From positions 53,328 to 117,327 of the forward strand of contig JAIXHJ010000013.1 in NCBI GenBank assembly GCA_030145845.1: a stretch of DNA of 64,000 bases. The letters are read 5' to 3'. Within the stretch, counting starts at the first letter, position 1. Each line of letters begins with the position of its first letter. This DNA comes from Pseudomonadota bacterium. GTDB taxonomy: Bacteria; Pseudomonadota; Gammaproteobacteria; Pseudomonadales; Oceanobacteraceae. This document shows, in pieces, positions 9,667 to 18,884 of the stretch. Under the pieces are notes generated by a model. That model was not told the origin of the DNA and searched no databases. It saw nothing but the letters and a program-made list of their open reading frames with translations. Position numbers and translations under genes: made by a program.

Positions 9667-9692
9667 AAAAAGTCCCCGGCACAGGGCCGGGG
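9667..9692 (-). terminator. Rho-independent terminator of the amide operon
   Basis: Perfect seven-base arms CCCCGGC (9674-9680) and GCCGGGG (9686-9692), followed on the minus strand by a T-rich tract. It lies 50 bases past the fmdB stop and probably ends the whole operon. Confidence 0.75.
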
Positions 9693-9743
9693 CAAGACTC
9701 CAAAAACGTCGCGGGGAGTTGGAGGAAAGAGTCTTCTGCAGCC

Positions 9744-10130
9744 TCAGTGGCTGATCATCCAGGGACGCATCCCGGGGAACATCTTGTTGCCCTCAGCGGT
9801 GTACATCAGGTTACTTCTGCGCTTCTGTCCACAGCCACAGCCATTACCGTGCTTATGACGGTTATCAAATAAATACTTTTCCTGTTTTTCTTTTTCGCGC
9901 TCATGATACTGAGCGGACGTCATAAAATCGGGGGCTTCTTTGGCCTTTTCATTGCGCTCCATGGCTTCACGTTTTTCTTTAATCATCTGCGCAATTTCCG
10001 GCGGTAACACAATCACGCGGGCAGATTGGGTGGCACATTGCGGGCAGGGTTTCGGCTGATCGTGTTCAGCCATGGGGGCCAGTTCCTGAAAAACACCATG
10101 TTGTGGGCATTTGTAATCGTATAACGGCAT
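9744..10130 (-). CDS. fmdB: FmdB-family zinc-ribbon protein
   Basis: A 128-residue protein starting MPLYDYKC, as is standard for FmdB proteins encoded with formamidase genes. The N-terminal ribbon is a variant: CxxH at residues 8-11 paired with CxxC at 29-32, where most relatives have two CxxC knuckles. A charged helical middle follows, then a second Cys/His-rich patch (HKHGNGCGCG) near residue 95. FmdB was proposed to regulate formamidase expression, but its function is not proven. It is the last gene of the amide operon, 117 bases after fmdA, across a stable hairpin. Confidence 0.85.
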   Translation of the reverse strand: MPLYDYKCPQHGVFQELAPMAEHDQPKPCPQCATQSARVIVLPPEIAQMIKEKREAMERNEKAKEAPDFMTSAQYHEREKEKQEKYLFDNRHKHGNGCGCGQKRRSNLMYTAEGNKMFPGMRPWMISH

Positions 10131-10198
10131 TATTGTTCTCCTGACAGCAGCAGCTCCGCGGCTGAAGAAATCATACTATTGGAGTCGTTGGTTAAATT

Positions 10199-10222
10199 GC
10201 CGGCCCCGTTGCCGGGGCCGGC
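10199..10222 (-). terminator. Strong hairpin between fmdA and fmdB
   Basis: Ten-base perfect arms GCCGGCCCCG and CGGGGCCGGC with a four-base loop. There is no good T tract on the minus strand, so it may be a partial terminator or an mRNA-stabilising 3' structure that lowers fmdB expression relative to fmdA. Confidence 0.55.
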
Positions 10223-10247
10223 GTACCTGGAATTAACTGAAAATCAA

Positions 10248-11480
10248 TCAGTCAAGGTCAGGCGCTTTCGGAATATCCACCGATCCATCCAGATGTTTCA
10301 CCGGACCGTTGGCGTTCGGCTTCACATCAAATTCGAAGATATCCGTCGGCAGCCACAGGGTGGCACAGGAGTTCGGGACATCCACCACGCCACTGATGTG
10401 ACCCTGAATCGGCGCACAGCCGATAATGGCGTAGCCCTGAGCTTCGCTGTAACCGAATTTGGTCAGATAGTTAATGGCGTTCATACAGGCCTGTTTGTAG
10501 GCCAGACTGGTATCAAGGAAGTGCTGTTTACCATCGTCATCGACTGAAATACCTTCGAAAATCAGGTAGTCGTCATATTTCGGTACCAGCGGACTCGGTT
10601 TAAAGATAGGGTTTTTGATTTCGTATTTTTTCATACCGTCTTTAATCAGGTTCACACGCATGTGAATCCAGCCGGCCATTTCAATGGCACCACAGAACGT
10701 AATTTCGCCATCGCCCTGACTGAAGTGCAGATCCCCCACCGACAGGCCGGCACCATCAACATAAACCGGGAAGTACACTTTGGCACCGCGGGTCAGGTCT
10801 TTAATATCACAGTTACCGCCATGCTCGCGTGGCGGAACCGTACGGGCACCTTCTGCTGCCGCGGCGGCTTTTTCGTCACCGCTCATACGGCCCATGTGCG
10901 CCGTGTCTGCGAAGGGCAGGCAGGCCAGAGTCGGTTCGCGCTCAGGGTCGGTATCGAACAGTTCTTTTTCACGCTTGTTCCACATGTCGAGCATATCGCG
11001 TGACGGCAGGCAGCCGATCAGACCCGGGTGCAGGATACCGGCAAATTCAACGCCCGGTACATGACGGGATTTGGTATAAACGCCGTTGAAGTCCCAGATG
11101 GATTTCTGTGCTTCGGGAAAGTGGTCGGTGAGGAAACCGCCGCCGTTTTTCTTGGCGAAGAAGCCGTTGAAGCCCCATTGCTGTTCGGCAAAGGCACCGA
11201 TATCGAGAATATCCACTTCCAGCAGGTCGCCGGGTTCGGCACCTTCCACGGCGATCGGGCCGGACAGGAAATGCACCTGGGTCAGATCCACATCGCGGAT
11301 ATCTTCGGCGTTGTCATCGTTTTTGATCTGACCACCGGTCCAGTCATAGCACTCGACAATAAAATCATCGCCGGGCTTAACGGTCGCCACCATCGGAATA
11401 TCCGGGTGCCAGCGGTTATGCACGCAGTCATTTTCATAAGCAGACTTGCTCAGATCAATTTTAATGATGGTATCAGTCAT
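10248..11480 (-). CDS. fmdA: Formamidase FmdA (acetamidase/formamidase family)
   Basis: The 410-residue protein matches the FmdA family of Methylophilus-type formamidases from end to end: NRWHPDIP near residue 23, DDFIVECYDWTGGQI near 38, the SGPIAVEGAEPGDLLEV stretch near 73, and GALSVGDLHFSQGDGE-like sequence around 250. It hydrolyses formamide to formate and ammonia in the cytosol. The start overlaps the last eight bases of the upstream amiB-like gene, indicating translational coupling. The operon also has AmiE, so the cell can release ammonia from both formamide and longer aliphatic amides. Confidence 0.94.
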   Translation of the reverse strand: MTDTIIKIDLSKSAYENDCVHNRWHPDIPMVATVKPGDDFIVECYDWTGGQIKNDDNAEDIRDVDLTQVHFLSGPIAVEGAEPGDLLEVDILDIGAFAEQQWGFNGFFAKKNGGGFLTDHFPEAQKSIWDFNGVYTKSRHVPGVEFAGILHPGLIGCLPSRDMLDMWNKREKELFDTDPEREPTLACLPFADTAHMGRMSGDEKAAAAAEGARTVPPREHGGNCDIKDLTRGAKVYFPVYVDGAGLSVGDLHFSQGDGEITFCGAIEMAGWIHMRVNLIKDGMKKYEIKNPIFKPSPLVPKYDDYLIFEGISVDDDGKQHFLDTSLAYKQACMNAINYLTKFGYSEAQGYAIIGCAPIQGHISGVVDVPNSCATLWLPTDIFEFDVKPNANGPVKHLDGSVDIPKAPDLD

Positions 11481-12558
11481 GGTCTTCTCCTTGTTTGGCC
11501 TCGGCGGCCTTTAAAACGGGCTGGGAGCCGGGATGAGCCGCAGGCCCGGGGGTAAAAAACAGGGTGTCCTGATCAAGCTGCGCCAGCAGCTGTACAGGCT
11601 GATCGGATTGCTGCAGGGCAAGCAGGGTGGTCGCCAGCGGTGCCATAACCTGCTGCTGAAAAATACGTTGCACAGCACGGGCACCGAAATGCTGCTGATA
11701 ACTGCTGCCGGCCAGCCACTGAATAACGGCTGGCGGAAAATACACACTGACGCCACGTTTTTTCAGCGTCTGGTTCAGTTCGGCAATATGAATGGCAAGG
11801 ATGTCCGGCAGGCTGTCCGCGGCCAGCGGGGCAAAGGTTTCGATACAGCTGATGCGGTTAAGAAACTCGGTATCAAAATGATCGTACAGTGCCCGCTGCT
11901 GAATGCGGCTGCGCTGCTTTGCCTGCAGTGCCTGTGGCAGCCAGTGATACCAGCGCGTCTGATGCCACTGGCGTGAACCGGCATTGCTGGTCATAAAGAC
12001 CAGGGTATTGCGGAAGGACAGGGCTTTCTGTCCCGATGCCAGTGCCAGATGACCGTTATCGAGAATATTCATCAGGCTGCGCACCACATCCGCACTGGCT
12101 TTTTCAATTTCATCGAACAGCACAATGCCAGGACGGGTCAGGGTGCCGGCAATCTGCTCTTCATTAAGCATGGTGAGATTGTCTTTGCTGCCGACATAGC
12201 CCGGCGGCGCTCCGGTAATGGCGGCGCTGTAATGACTCTGCGACAGGGTATTCATATCAATGCGGCAGAACGCATCGTCACGGCCGTGAATGGAGCGGGC
12301 AATGCAGCGCACGGTTTCGGTTTTACCGGTGCCGGTATCACCGAGAAGCAGCGCTGTCAGCAATGGCCGGCGCGGGTCGGTCAGGCCGGCTTTGATGATA
12401 TTGAACTGCCGGCGCAGATGGCTGATCGCCTGTTCCTGACCAACGATATGCTGGCGCAGATCCTGTTCAATGCGTTCCGGCTCGAAGGCAAAGGCTGATC
12501 CTGCCAGTGGTGTGGCGGGGGTGGAGTTCTGAGCCAGCATATCGTTGACAAATACCAT
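11473..12558 (-). CDS. AmiB-like AAA+ (ClpA/B C-terminal type) ATPase
   Basis: A 361-residue single AAA+ module of the ClpB/ClpX class with Walker A GDTGTGKT (about residues 69-76), Walker B VLFDEIEK, sensor 1 MTSNAG, an arginine-finger region EFLNRI, and a C-terminal small domain ending in a proline-rich tail. It resembles AmiB, the ClpB-like protein encoded next to AmiE in the Pseudomonas aeruginosa ami operon, whose role is still unclear; it may aid assembly or activity of the amidase. It starts 12 bases after amiE with a GAGGA site and overlaps fmdA by eight bases. Confidence 0.85.
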   Translation of the reverse strand: MVFVNDMLAQNSTPATPLAGSAFAFEPERIEQDLRQHIVGQEQAISHLRRQFNIIKAGLTDPRRPLLTALLLGDTGTGKTETVRCIARSIHGRDDAFCRIDMNTLSQSHYSAAITGAPPGYVGSKDNLTMLNEEQIAGTLTRPGIVLFDEIEKASADVVRSLMNILDNGHLALASGQKALSFRNTLVFMTSNAGSRQWHQTRWYHWLPQALQAKQRSRIQQRALYDHFDTEFLNRISCIETFAPLAADSLPDILAIHIAELNQTLKKRGVSVYFPPAVIQWLAGSSYQQHFGARAVQRIFQQQVMAPLATTLLALQQSDQPVQLLAQLDQDTLFFTPGPAAHPGSQPVLKAAEAKQGEDHD

Positions 12559-12569
12559 GGCCGCCGTCC

Positions 12570-13616
12570 TCAGGAACCGGCTTCCATGGATTTTTCTGAG
12601 CCCGGCAGATTACCCACCGGACACTCCTGTACACCAATGGTGTCGCGTGTTAATGCCTCAACCTGATCACGGGTTTTTTCGGCATCCATGACCCAGCTGC
12701 GGTAGAACTCAAACGGACAGTCGGCCACGCCTTTATCGCCATCGCCGGAGTTATACATGCCGGTGTAACCGCGGTGCAGCAGTTTGAACAGGTGGTTCTG
12801 TGACTGATCGTTTTTACGTGCATCACGGATCTGCGAAACGGACAGTTGGGCGTACTGCACACCCATATCCTCTTCACCGCATTCACCCAGTGTCCGGCCG
12901 TCGAAACCGACAATGGCGGAATGACCGAAGTAGGAATATACGCCATCAAAGCCACTGGCATTGGCGACGGCGACATAGCAGTTATTGGCCCAGGCCATGG
13001 TTTTCGCCATCATCACCTGCTGTTCTTTGGCCGGGTACATATAGCCCTGACAGCGGACAATTAATTCGGCGCCACGCATGGCACAGTCGCGCCAGATTTC
13101 CGGGTAATTACCATCGTCACAGATGATCAGACTGATTTTCATACCCTTCGGACCTTCGGTCACATAGGTACGGTCTCCGGGATACCAGCCCTCGATCGGA
13201 CACCAGGGCAGGCACTTGCGGTATTTCTGTACAATTTCGCCCTGATTATTGATCAGTACCAGCGTGTTATAAGGGGCTTTATGCGGATGTTCTTCGTGCT
13301 GCTCACCAGTCAGGGAAAATACGCCCCAGGTATTGGCGATTTTACAGGCCTCAGAAAAAATAGCGGTTTCATCACCGGGAATCGTCGCCGCGGTGGCCAT
13401 CATTTCATCATGGTCGTACATAATGCCCATGGTGCTGTATTCCGGGAATACAATCAGATCCATGCCGGGCAGACCCTGTTTGATGCCGACGATCATATCG
13501 GCAATCTGACGGGCATTATCCAGTACTTCCGCTTTACTGTGCAGGCGCGGCATTTTGTAATTCACCACTGCTACACCAACGGTATCGTCGCTGCTTGAAA
13601 TATCACCGTGTCGCAT
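12570..13616 (-). CDS. amiE: Aliphatic amidase AmiE
   Basis: The 348-residue protein begins MRHGDISSS and follows the Pseudomonas AmiE sequence closely throughout. It is a nitrilase-superfamily enzyme that hydrolyses short aliphatic amides (acetamide, propionamide, acrylamide) to carboxylate and ammonia. The triad is recognisable: Glu59 in FPEYS, the Lys in KYRK near 134, and the Cys in [10 protein letters not shown] near 166. It sits 12 bases downstream of the last ABC transporter gene, so uptake and hydrolysis are cotranscribed. Confidence 0.96.
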   Translation of the reverse strand: MRHGDISSSDDTVGVAVVNYKMPRLHSKAEVLDNARQIADMIVGIKQGLPGMDLIVFPEYSTMGIMYDHDEMMATAATIPGDETAIFSEACKIANTWGVFSLTGEQHEEHPHKAPYNTLVLINNQGEIVQKYRKCLPWCPIEGWYPGDRTYVTEGPKGMKISLIICDDGNYPEIWRDCAMRGAELIVRCQGYMYPAKEQQVMMAKTMAWANNCYVAVANASGFDGVYSYFGHSAIVGFDGRTLGECGEEDMGVQYAQLSVSQIRDARKNDQSQNHLFKLLHRGYTGMYNSGDGDKGVADCPFEFYRSWVMDAEKTRDQVEALTRDTIGVQECPVGNLPGSEKSMEAGS

Positions 13617-13628
13617 ATCAGACTCCTG

Positions 13629-14318
13629 TTAAACAGAAAGGTATTTGGTAATGGTTTCCTGATCGGCTTCCTCTACCGGAACATCGAGAACAATTTTCCC
13701 TTTCTCTATCACCAGAATCCGGTCGGCCATATCGAGAGCGAAGCTCAGCACCTGCTCGGAAACAATAATGGTGAGATCACGCTGGTCGCGGATTTCCTTC
13801 AGTGTTTTTGCCATATCCTTGATGATGGATGGCTGAATCCCTTCGGTGGGTTCATCGAGCAGCAGCACGCTGGGATTACTGGCCAGAGCGCGGGCAATGG
13901 CCAGCTGCTGCTGCTGACCGCCGGACAGATTGCCACCACGACGGTGACGCATTTCATGCAACACCGGAAACAGGCTGTAGAGGTCGGTAGGAATTTTCTT
14001 TTCGCCGGTACTGGTCAGTCCGGTTTCGATATTTTCTGACACCGTCATGGTGGAAAATATCATCCGGCCCTGTGGCACAAAGCCGAGGCCGGCTCCGACG
14101 CGTTCATGGCTTTTTAACGCTGACAGTTCTTCCCCATCCAGGGTGACACTGCCTTCTTTGCTCGGAATCATGCCGATCAACGACTTCATCAGCGTGGTTT
14201 TTCCCATGCCGTTGCGGCCGAGAATGGCCACAATTTCTTTCGGTTTTACCGTCAGGTTCATGTGCTGGATGACATCACTCTGACCGTAGGCAACACCGTA
14301 ATCGGTTAACTGAAACAT
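13629..14318 (-). CDS. urtE: Urea/short-chain amide ABC transporter ATPase, UrtE type
   Basis: A 229-residue LivF-class ATP-binding subunit with Walker A GRNGMGKT, signature LSGGQQQQ, Walker B LLLDEPTEG and the UrtE-type C-terminus. It pairs with the UrtD-like subunit encoded 11 bases upstream to power a branched-chain-amino-acid-type importer. UrtE belongs to urea transporters, but the neighbouring amidase genes suggest the cargo includes short-chain amides, as for the Fmd transporter of Methylophilus. Confidence 0.9.
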   Translation of the reverse strand: MFQLTDYGVAYGQSDVIQHMNLTVKPKEIVAILGRNGMGKTTLMKSLIGMIPSKEGSVTLDGEELSALKSHERVGAGLGFVPQGRMIFSTMTVSENIETGLTSTGEKKIPTDLYSLFPVLHEMRHRRGGNLSGGQQQQLAIARALASNPSVLLLDEPTEGIQPSIIKDMAKTLKEIRDQRDLTIIVSEQVLSFALDMADRILVIEKGKIVLDVPVEEADQETITKYLSV

Positions 14319-14329
14319 AGTCCGCTTCC

Positions 14330-15094
14330 TCAGTGGCCGAGATAAACTTCGATGACTTTCGGGTCGTTCTGCACACGCTCCATGGAACCTTCTGACAGCA
14401 CCTGGCCCTGATGCAGAACCGTGACCCGGTGGGCAATATCGGCGACGAACTGCATATCGTGCTCAATCACCAGTACTGAACGGTCTTTGGTGATGCGGTT
14501 TAACAGCTCAGCAGTCTGCTTGCGTTCCGATACCGACATACCGGCCACCGGTTCATCCAGCATCAGCAGTTCCGGGTCCTGAATCAGCAGCATGCCGATT
14601 TCCAGCCACTGTTTCTGGCCGTGACTGAGCAGATCCGCAGGCATATCCAGCTTGTCACCGAGAAAAATCATGTCGGCAACTTCCTGTACTTTGTCGATGA
14701 CTTCTTTATCGCGGCGGAAGGTCAGTGCCCCCCAGACATTGCGGCCGCGGGGAAAAGACAGTTCCAGGTTTTCAAATACGGTCAGGTCTTCATAAATGGA
14801 AGGATTCTGGAATTTACGGCCGACACCGGCATGAACGATCTGGTGTTCGTTCATTTTGGTGAGTTCTTTGCCTTTGAACTTAATCGAGCCTTCGGTGGCT
14901 TTGGTACGGCCACAGATCAGATCCAGTACCGTGGTTTTACCGGCCCCGTTAGGGCCGATAATGACGCGGATTTCCTGTTCCTCAACGTACAGCGACAAAT
15001 CATTCACGGCCTTGAAACCGTCGAAAGAAACCGTCAGCCCTTCAATGCTGAGAACGAAGTCTTTCGGACCGATGTGCTTATTAGTTTCCAGCAT
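14330..15094 (-). CDS. urtD: Urea/short-chain amide ABC transporter ATPase, UrtD type
   Basis: A 254-residue LivG-class ATPase with Walker A GPNGAGKT, Walker B LMLDEPVAGM and the UrtD-specific variant signature LSHGQKQWLEIG instead of LSGGQ. It forms the heterodimeric motor with the UrtE-like protein. The start lies inside the end of the urtC gene (14-base overlap), so translation is probably coupled. Confidence 0.92.
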   Translation of the reverse strand: MLETNKHIGPKDFVLSIEGLTVSFDGFKAVNDLSLYVEEQEIRVIIGPNGAGKTTVLDLICGRTKATEGSIKFKGKELTKMNEHQIVHAGVGRKFQNPSIYEDLTVFENLELSFPRGRNVWGALTFRRDKEVIDKVQEVADMIFLGDKLDMPADLLSHGQKQWLEIGMLLIQDPELLMLDEPVAGMSVSERKQTAELLNRITKDRSVLVIEHDMQFVADIAHRVTVLHQGQVLSEGSMERVQNDPKVIEVYLGH

Positions 15095-16292
15095 GGCTCA
15101 GCTCTCCCGCTTTGGATTTCTTCTCGTCTTCTGATGCTGTTTCTCCGGCAACGGCGATTTCTGCGCCGCTTTCTTCCGGGTTGCGGTTGGTAATGATCCA
15201 GTGGAATTTTTCCGGAACGTATTTCTGCAGCCAGGGTGCAATGTAAGTCTGATAAAGACCGGCCAGACCATTCGGGAAGGCCATAACCACACCGATAAAC
15301 AGCGCACCCATGGCGAACAGCCAGAGTTCAGGGAAGGATTCGGAGAAGCTGGTTTTCGCCCAGTTCACCACCAGAGCGCCGTAAACCGCACCAAGGATGG
15401 CCAGACGTCCGCCAAGCGCACAGAAGATAACCATTTCGATGGACGGGCCGGTGCCCACAAAGGTCGGTGACATAAAGCCAACCTGCAGGGTGAACATAGC
15501 GCCACCAATGGCAGAGATGGTGGCCGCCGCACAGAAGATAAAAATCTTGAAGGCCGAGACGTCGTAACCGGAGAAACGGACACGGTCTTCACGCTCACGC
15601 ATGGCAACCAGTAAGCGGCCTAATTTACTTTTAATGATGTAGCGGGCAACAAACAGGCAACCGAACAGCAGCAGACCATTAACAAAATAGAGAATGGTTT
15701 TTGCTTCATCGGTACGGATATCCCAGCCGTGCAGGGTACGCAGGTCGGTAATACCGTTTACACCGCCGGTATAACCCTGCTGACCAATAATCAGGATGGT
15801 CAGAATGGCGGCGATGGCCTGGGTGATAATGGCGAAATACACCCCACCAACGCGACGCTTGAACATAGCGACGGCAATAATAAACGCGAAGGCGGCGGGC
15901 AGAATTAAAATAGCGAAAATGGTAAAGGTAAAACTTTGGAAAGGTACCCAGAACCACGGCAGTTCCGTGAGCTGGTTCCAGTCCATAAAATCAGGAATCC
16001 CCGGCGTAGACTGAATGGCGGTATTTTCCGGGCTGGAGGCTTCCAGCTTGAGGAACATCGCCATGCAGTAACCGCCAATACCAAAGAATACCCCCTGGCC
16101 AAGGCTGAGAATGCCGCCGTAACCCCAGCACAGCACCAAGCCAAGTGCGACGAAGGCATAGGTCAGATATTTACCCACCATATTCAGGCGGAAAGAATCG
16201 AGTGCCAGTGGCATCACAACAAATATCAGCAGGGCCAGAATAATAAAATGGCTTAACTGATAACGTCCGATAAATGAGCCGACTTTATTCAT
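15081..16292 (-). CDS. urtC: Urea/short-chain amide ABC transporter permease, UrtC type
   Basis: A 403-residue LivM-class inner-membrane permease with about ten hydrophobic segments, the conserved VLCWGYGGILSLGQGVFFGIG-type region split around residues 55-75, and a charged cytoplasmic C-terminal tail (Glu/Lys-rich). It forms the translocation channel with UrtB, encoded 16 bases upstream. Confidence 0.92.
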   Translation of the reverse strand: MNKVGSFIGRYQLSHFIILALLIFVVMPLALDSFRLNMVGKYLTYAFVALGLVLCWGYGGILSLGQGVFFGIGGYCMAMFLKLEASSPENTAIQSTPGIPDFMDWNQLTELPWFWVPFQSFTFTIFAILILPAAFAFIIAVAMFKRRVGGVYFAIITQAIAAILTILIIGQQGYTGGVNGITDLRTLHGWDIRTDEAKTILYFVNGLLLFGCLFVARYIIKSKLGRLLVAMREREDRVRFSGYDVSAFKIFIFCAAATISAIGGAMFTLQVGFMSPTFVGTGPSIEMVIFCALGGRLAILGAVYGALVVNWAKTSFSESFPELWLFAMGALFIGVVMAFPNGLAGLYQTYIAPWLQKYVPEKFHWIITNRNPEESGAEIAVAGETASEDEKKSKAGELSHAGN

Positions 16293-16308
16293 AATATGCT
16301 CCTGCTCC

Positions 16309-17238
16309 TCAGCGACGCATTTTCAGTGAGAACAGACCTTCCGGACGCAGCATCAGAATGATGACGACGGTCAGCAGGGTCAGGACTTTGGCCATCGAAC
16401 CACTGAGGAAGAATTCCATGGTTGACTGGGCCTGCGAGATGGTGAAGGCGGAGGCGACGGTACCGATCAGGCTGGATGCACCACCGAATACCACCACCAG
16501 GAAGGTATCAACGATGTACAGCTGGCCGGCGGTCGGGCCGGTGGAACCAATCATGGTGAAAGCTGAACCGGCAATACCGGCGATGCCACAGCCAAGGGCA
16601 AAGGTCAGGCGGTCAACTTTTTCGGTATTAATCCCGACGGCGGCTGCCATCGGCCGGTTCTGTACCACTGCGCGGGTTTGTTTACCGAGGCGGGATCTCT
16701 GCATCATCAGCGCCACGGCGATGGTGATGACGATGGTCAGTACCATGACGAAAATACCGTTGATAGGCACTTCAATCATGTCAGTGATGGCGTAGGAACC
16801 CATCAGCCAGTCAGGCAGGGTGACACCCACTTCACGGGCACCAAACACCGAGCGGTAAATCTGCTGCATGATCAGGCTCAGGCCCCAGGTGGCGAGCAGG
16901 GTATCCAGCGGGCGCTTATACAGGTGGCGGATAATCGACCACTCAACCAGAGCGCCGAGTGCCCCGGTTATAAAAAAGGCCAGTATCATCGCGATAAAAA
17001 AGTAACTGCCATAAATGGATTCAGGCAGGTACGCAGAGAATACGTTGGACGTCAGGTAAGTAACGTAAGCACCGAGAATCATAAATTCACCGTGTGCCAT
17101 GTTGATGACTCCCATCTGGCCGAAAATAATCGCCAGGCCCAGAGCCATAAGAACAAATACAGAAAACAGAATCAGGCCGGCAAATCCCTGCATCGCAAAA
17201 ATCGATGTCAGTTCCGCCATGGAATAGTCAGCGAACAT
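16309..17238 (-). CDS. urtB: Urea/short-chain amide ABC transporter permease, UrtB type
   Basis: A 309-residue LivH-class permease with about eight membrane segments and the family stretches GQMGVINMAHGEFMILGAY (about 41-59) and ALGCGIAGIAG. It lacks the long N-terminal periplasmic extension found in many bona fide urea UrtB proteins, which fits a short-chain amide rather than strictly urea system. GGAGG lies nine bases before the ATG. A strong hairpin separates it from the binding-protein gene upstream. Confidence 0.9.
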   Translation of the reverse strand: MFADYSMAELTSIFAMQGFAGLILFSVFVLMALGLAIIFGQMGVINMAHGEFMILGAYVTYLTSNVFSAYLPESIYGSYFFIAMILAFFITGALGALVEWSIIRHLYKRPLDTLLATWGLSLIMQQIYRSVFGAREVGVTLPDWLMGSYAITDMIEVPINGIFVMVLTIVITIAVALMMQRSRLGKQTRAVVQNRPMAAAVGINTEKVDRLTFALGCGIAGIAGSAFTMIGSTGPTAGQLYIVDTFLVVVFGGASSLIGTVASAFTISQAQSTMEFFLSGSMAKVLTLLTVVIILMLRPEGLFSLKMRR

Positions 17239-17275
17239 TGGTCAATCCTCCCGGTGAATAGTTCGGCATTTGGAG

Positions 17276-17295
17276 CGGTGCGCAACTGCGCACCG
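17276..17295 (-). other. Intergenic hairpin between urtA and urtB genes
   Basis: Perfect nine-base arms (CGGTGCGCA/TGCGCACCG) with a two-base centre and no T tract. Such structures after the binding-protein gene of ABC operons commonly stabilise its mRNA and raise its expression over the permease genes; that role is inferred here. Confidence 0.5.
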
Positions 17296-17336
17296 TCCGG
17301 ATCACGTCAGGGCAGGGCCCTGAGTGAAGCTGAGCC

Positions 17337-18593
17337 TTACTGGTAACCTTCCGGGAACGGGTTTGGTTCGATCAGCTCTTTGGACTCGTAAACCACTTTG
17401 TACTGGCCGTCTTTCTGAGCCTGGCCGATACGGGTTTTGGACCACAGGTGATGATTCGGGTGAACTTTGACATAGCCTTCCGGCGCGGTAGTCAGCTCAA
17501 TACCCGGTGACGCTTCACGTACTTTGTCGATATCGAAGGAGCCGGCTTTTTCAACCGCTGCTTTCCACAGCCATGGGCCGAGGTAAGCTGCCTGGGTTAC
17601 GTCACCGATAACGATGTCTTTGCCCCATTTTTTCTTGAAGGCTTCAACAAAGGCTTTGTTGTTGTCGTTCGGCAGGGACTGGAAGTACTTCATGGAAGCG
17701 TAAATGCCTTCGATGTTTTCGCCACCAATACCCAGAATTTCATCCTCGGTTACGGAGATGGTCAGGAACAGTGGTTTTTCTTTGCTCATATCGATACCGG
17801 CCGCTTTCAGCTGCTTATAGAACGCAACGTTGGAACCGCCAACCACAGAGATGAAGACAACGTCAGGCTTTTTCAGCTTGATTTTGTTGATCACAGAGTT
17901 GAACTGAGTGTGACCCAGCGGGTAGTACTCTTCGCCAACCACTTTGTCGCCCAGCACGTTTTCGATGTGCTTACGGGCGATTTTGTTGGACGTCCGTGGC
18001 CAGATGTAGTCGGAACCCAGCAGGAAGTATTTTTTCGCACCTTTGGTTTTGTCAGCCCAGTCCAGACCTTCAAGAATCTGCTGGGTGGCTTCCTGACCGG
18101 TGTAAATCACGTTCGGGGACTGTTCCAGTCCTTCGTAGAAGGTCGGGTAGTAAAGCATACCGTTGTACTGTTCAAAGACCGGCAGGGCGGCTTTACGCGA
18201 TGCGGAGGTCCAGCAGCCGAAGACGGCGGCCACTTTGTCATTCACCAGCAGTTTTTTCGATTTTTCGGCGAAGGTCGGCCAGTCACTGGCACCGTCTTCC
18301 TGAATGAATTCGATCTTACGGCCAAGAACACCGCCCATGGCGTTGATCTGTTCGATGGCCAGTTTTTCTGCCTGTACGGAACCGGTTTCACTGATGGCCA
18401 TGGTGCCGGTCACTGAGTGCAGGATACCGACTTTCACCGTATCGGCGGTGACTGCCAGGCCTGTGGTGTTAGCGGCGTCAGCCAGCGTGGACGGTGCATG
18501 CGCCAGTGCCAGTGCGGCTGGAATCGCGAGCAGGTTTTTCAGCAGACTGCGGCGGCGCAGGTTGCCTGTCTTCGGACGTGTACCTGAGTGCAT
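17337..18593 (-). CDS. urtA: Urea/short-chain amide ABC transporter substrate-binding protein, UrtA/FmdD type
   Basis: A 418-residue periplasmic binding protein of the UrtA/AmiC/FmdD class, recognised by VKVGILHSVTGTMAISE after the signal peptide, VAAVFGCWTSASRKAALP and YEGLEQSPNV. The signal peptide carries three arginines (RRRSLLKN) before a hydrophobic core, suggesting Tat export. The ATG at 18593 is chosen because GGAGA sits eight bases upstream; an earlier in-frame start at 18623 lacks support. It is the first gene of the nine-gene amide operon and is divergent from the transporter-linked histidine kinase. Confidence 0.93.
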   Translation of the reverse strand: MHSGTRPKTGNLRRRSLLKNLLAIPAALALAHAPSTLADAANTTGLAVTADTVKVGILHSVTGTMAISETGSVQAEKLAIEQINAMGGVLGRKIEFIQEDGASDWPTFAEKSKKLLVNDKVAAVFGCWTSASRKAALPVFEQYNGMLYYPTFYEGLEQSPNVIYTGQEATQQILEGLDWADKTKGAKKYFLLGSDYIWPRTSNKIARKHIENVLGDKVVGEEYYPLGHTQFNSVINKIKLKKPDVVFISVVGGSNVAFYKQLKAAGIDMSKEKPLFLTISVTEDEILGIGGENIEGIYASMKYFQSLPNDNNKAFVEAFKKKWGKDIVIGDVTQAAYLGPWLWKAAVEKAGSFDIDKVREASPGIELTTAPEGYVKVHPNHHLWSKTRIGQAQKDGQYKVVYESKELIEPNPFPEGYQ

Positions 18594-18691
18594 AGTGCCT
18601 CTCCTTTCCTTCGTGATTGTCATAAGTGATGCCGGCTCAGAATGCGGCAGTAGCGGAAAAGCGGGTATGGAGTGTTTGCACCAGCGGCCTA

Positions 18692-18703
18692 CGTCATTTG
18701 ACG
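18692..18703. promoter_or_regulatory. Palindrome CGTCATTTGACG in the divergent control region
   Basis: Five-base perfect arms (CGTCA/TGACG) with a two-base centre, in the 290-base space between the amide operon and the transporter-kinase gene. Its size and place fit a dimeric regulator site, for example for the neighbouring LuxR-type response regulator. This is inference from symmetry only. Confidence 0.35.
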
Positions 18704-18884
18704 CATATGTTTTGGCATGGGATGTGTTTAGTGTCAGAAGCTGAATGTCAGCACACAGAACCTGATTAACTGGTCAGGCACTGGACAGCGCTCACCGGCA
18801 ACAGGACAGGCCGGGTTGGTATGGATGGACCGGCAGCAGACAGCGGCAGAATGGCCGGAATGCCGGCGGATTGGGAAGTGGTCA

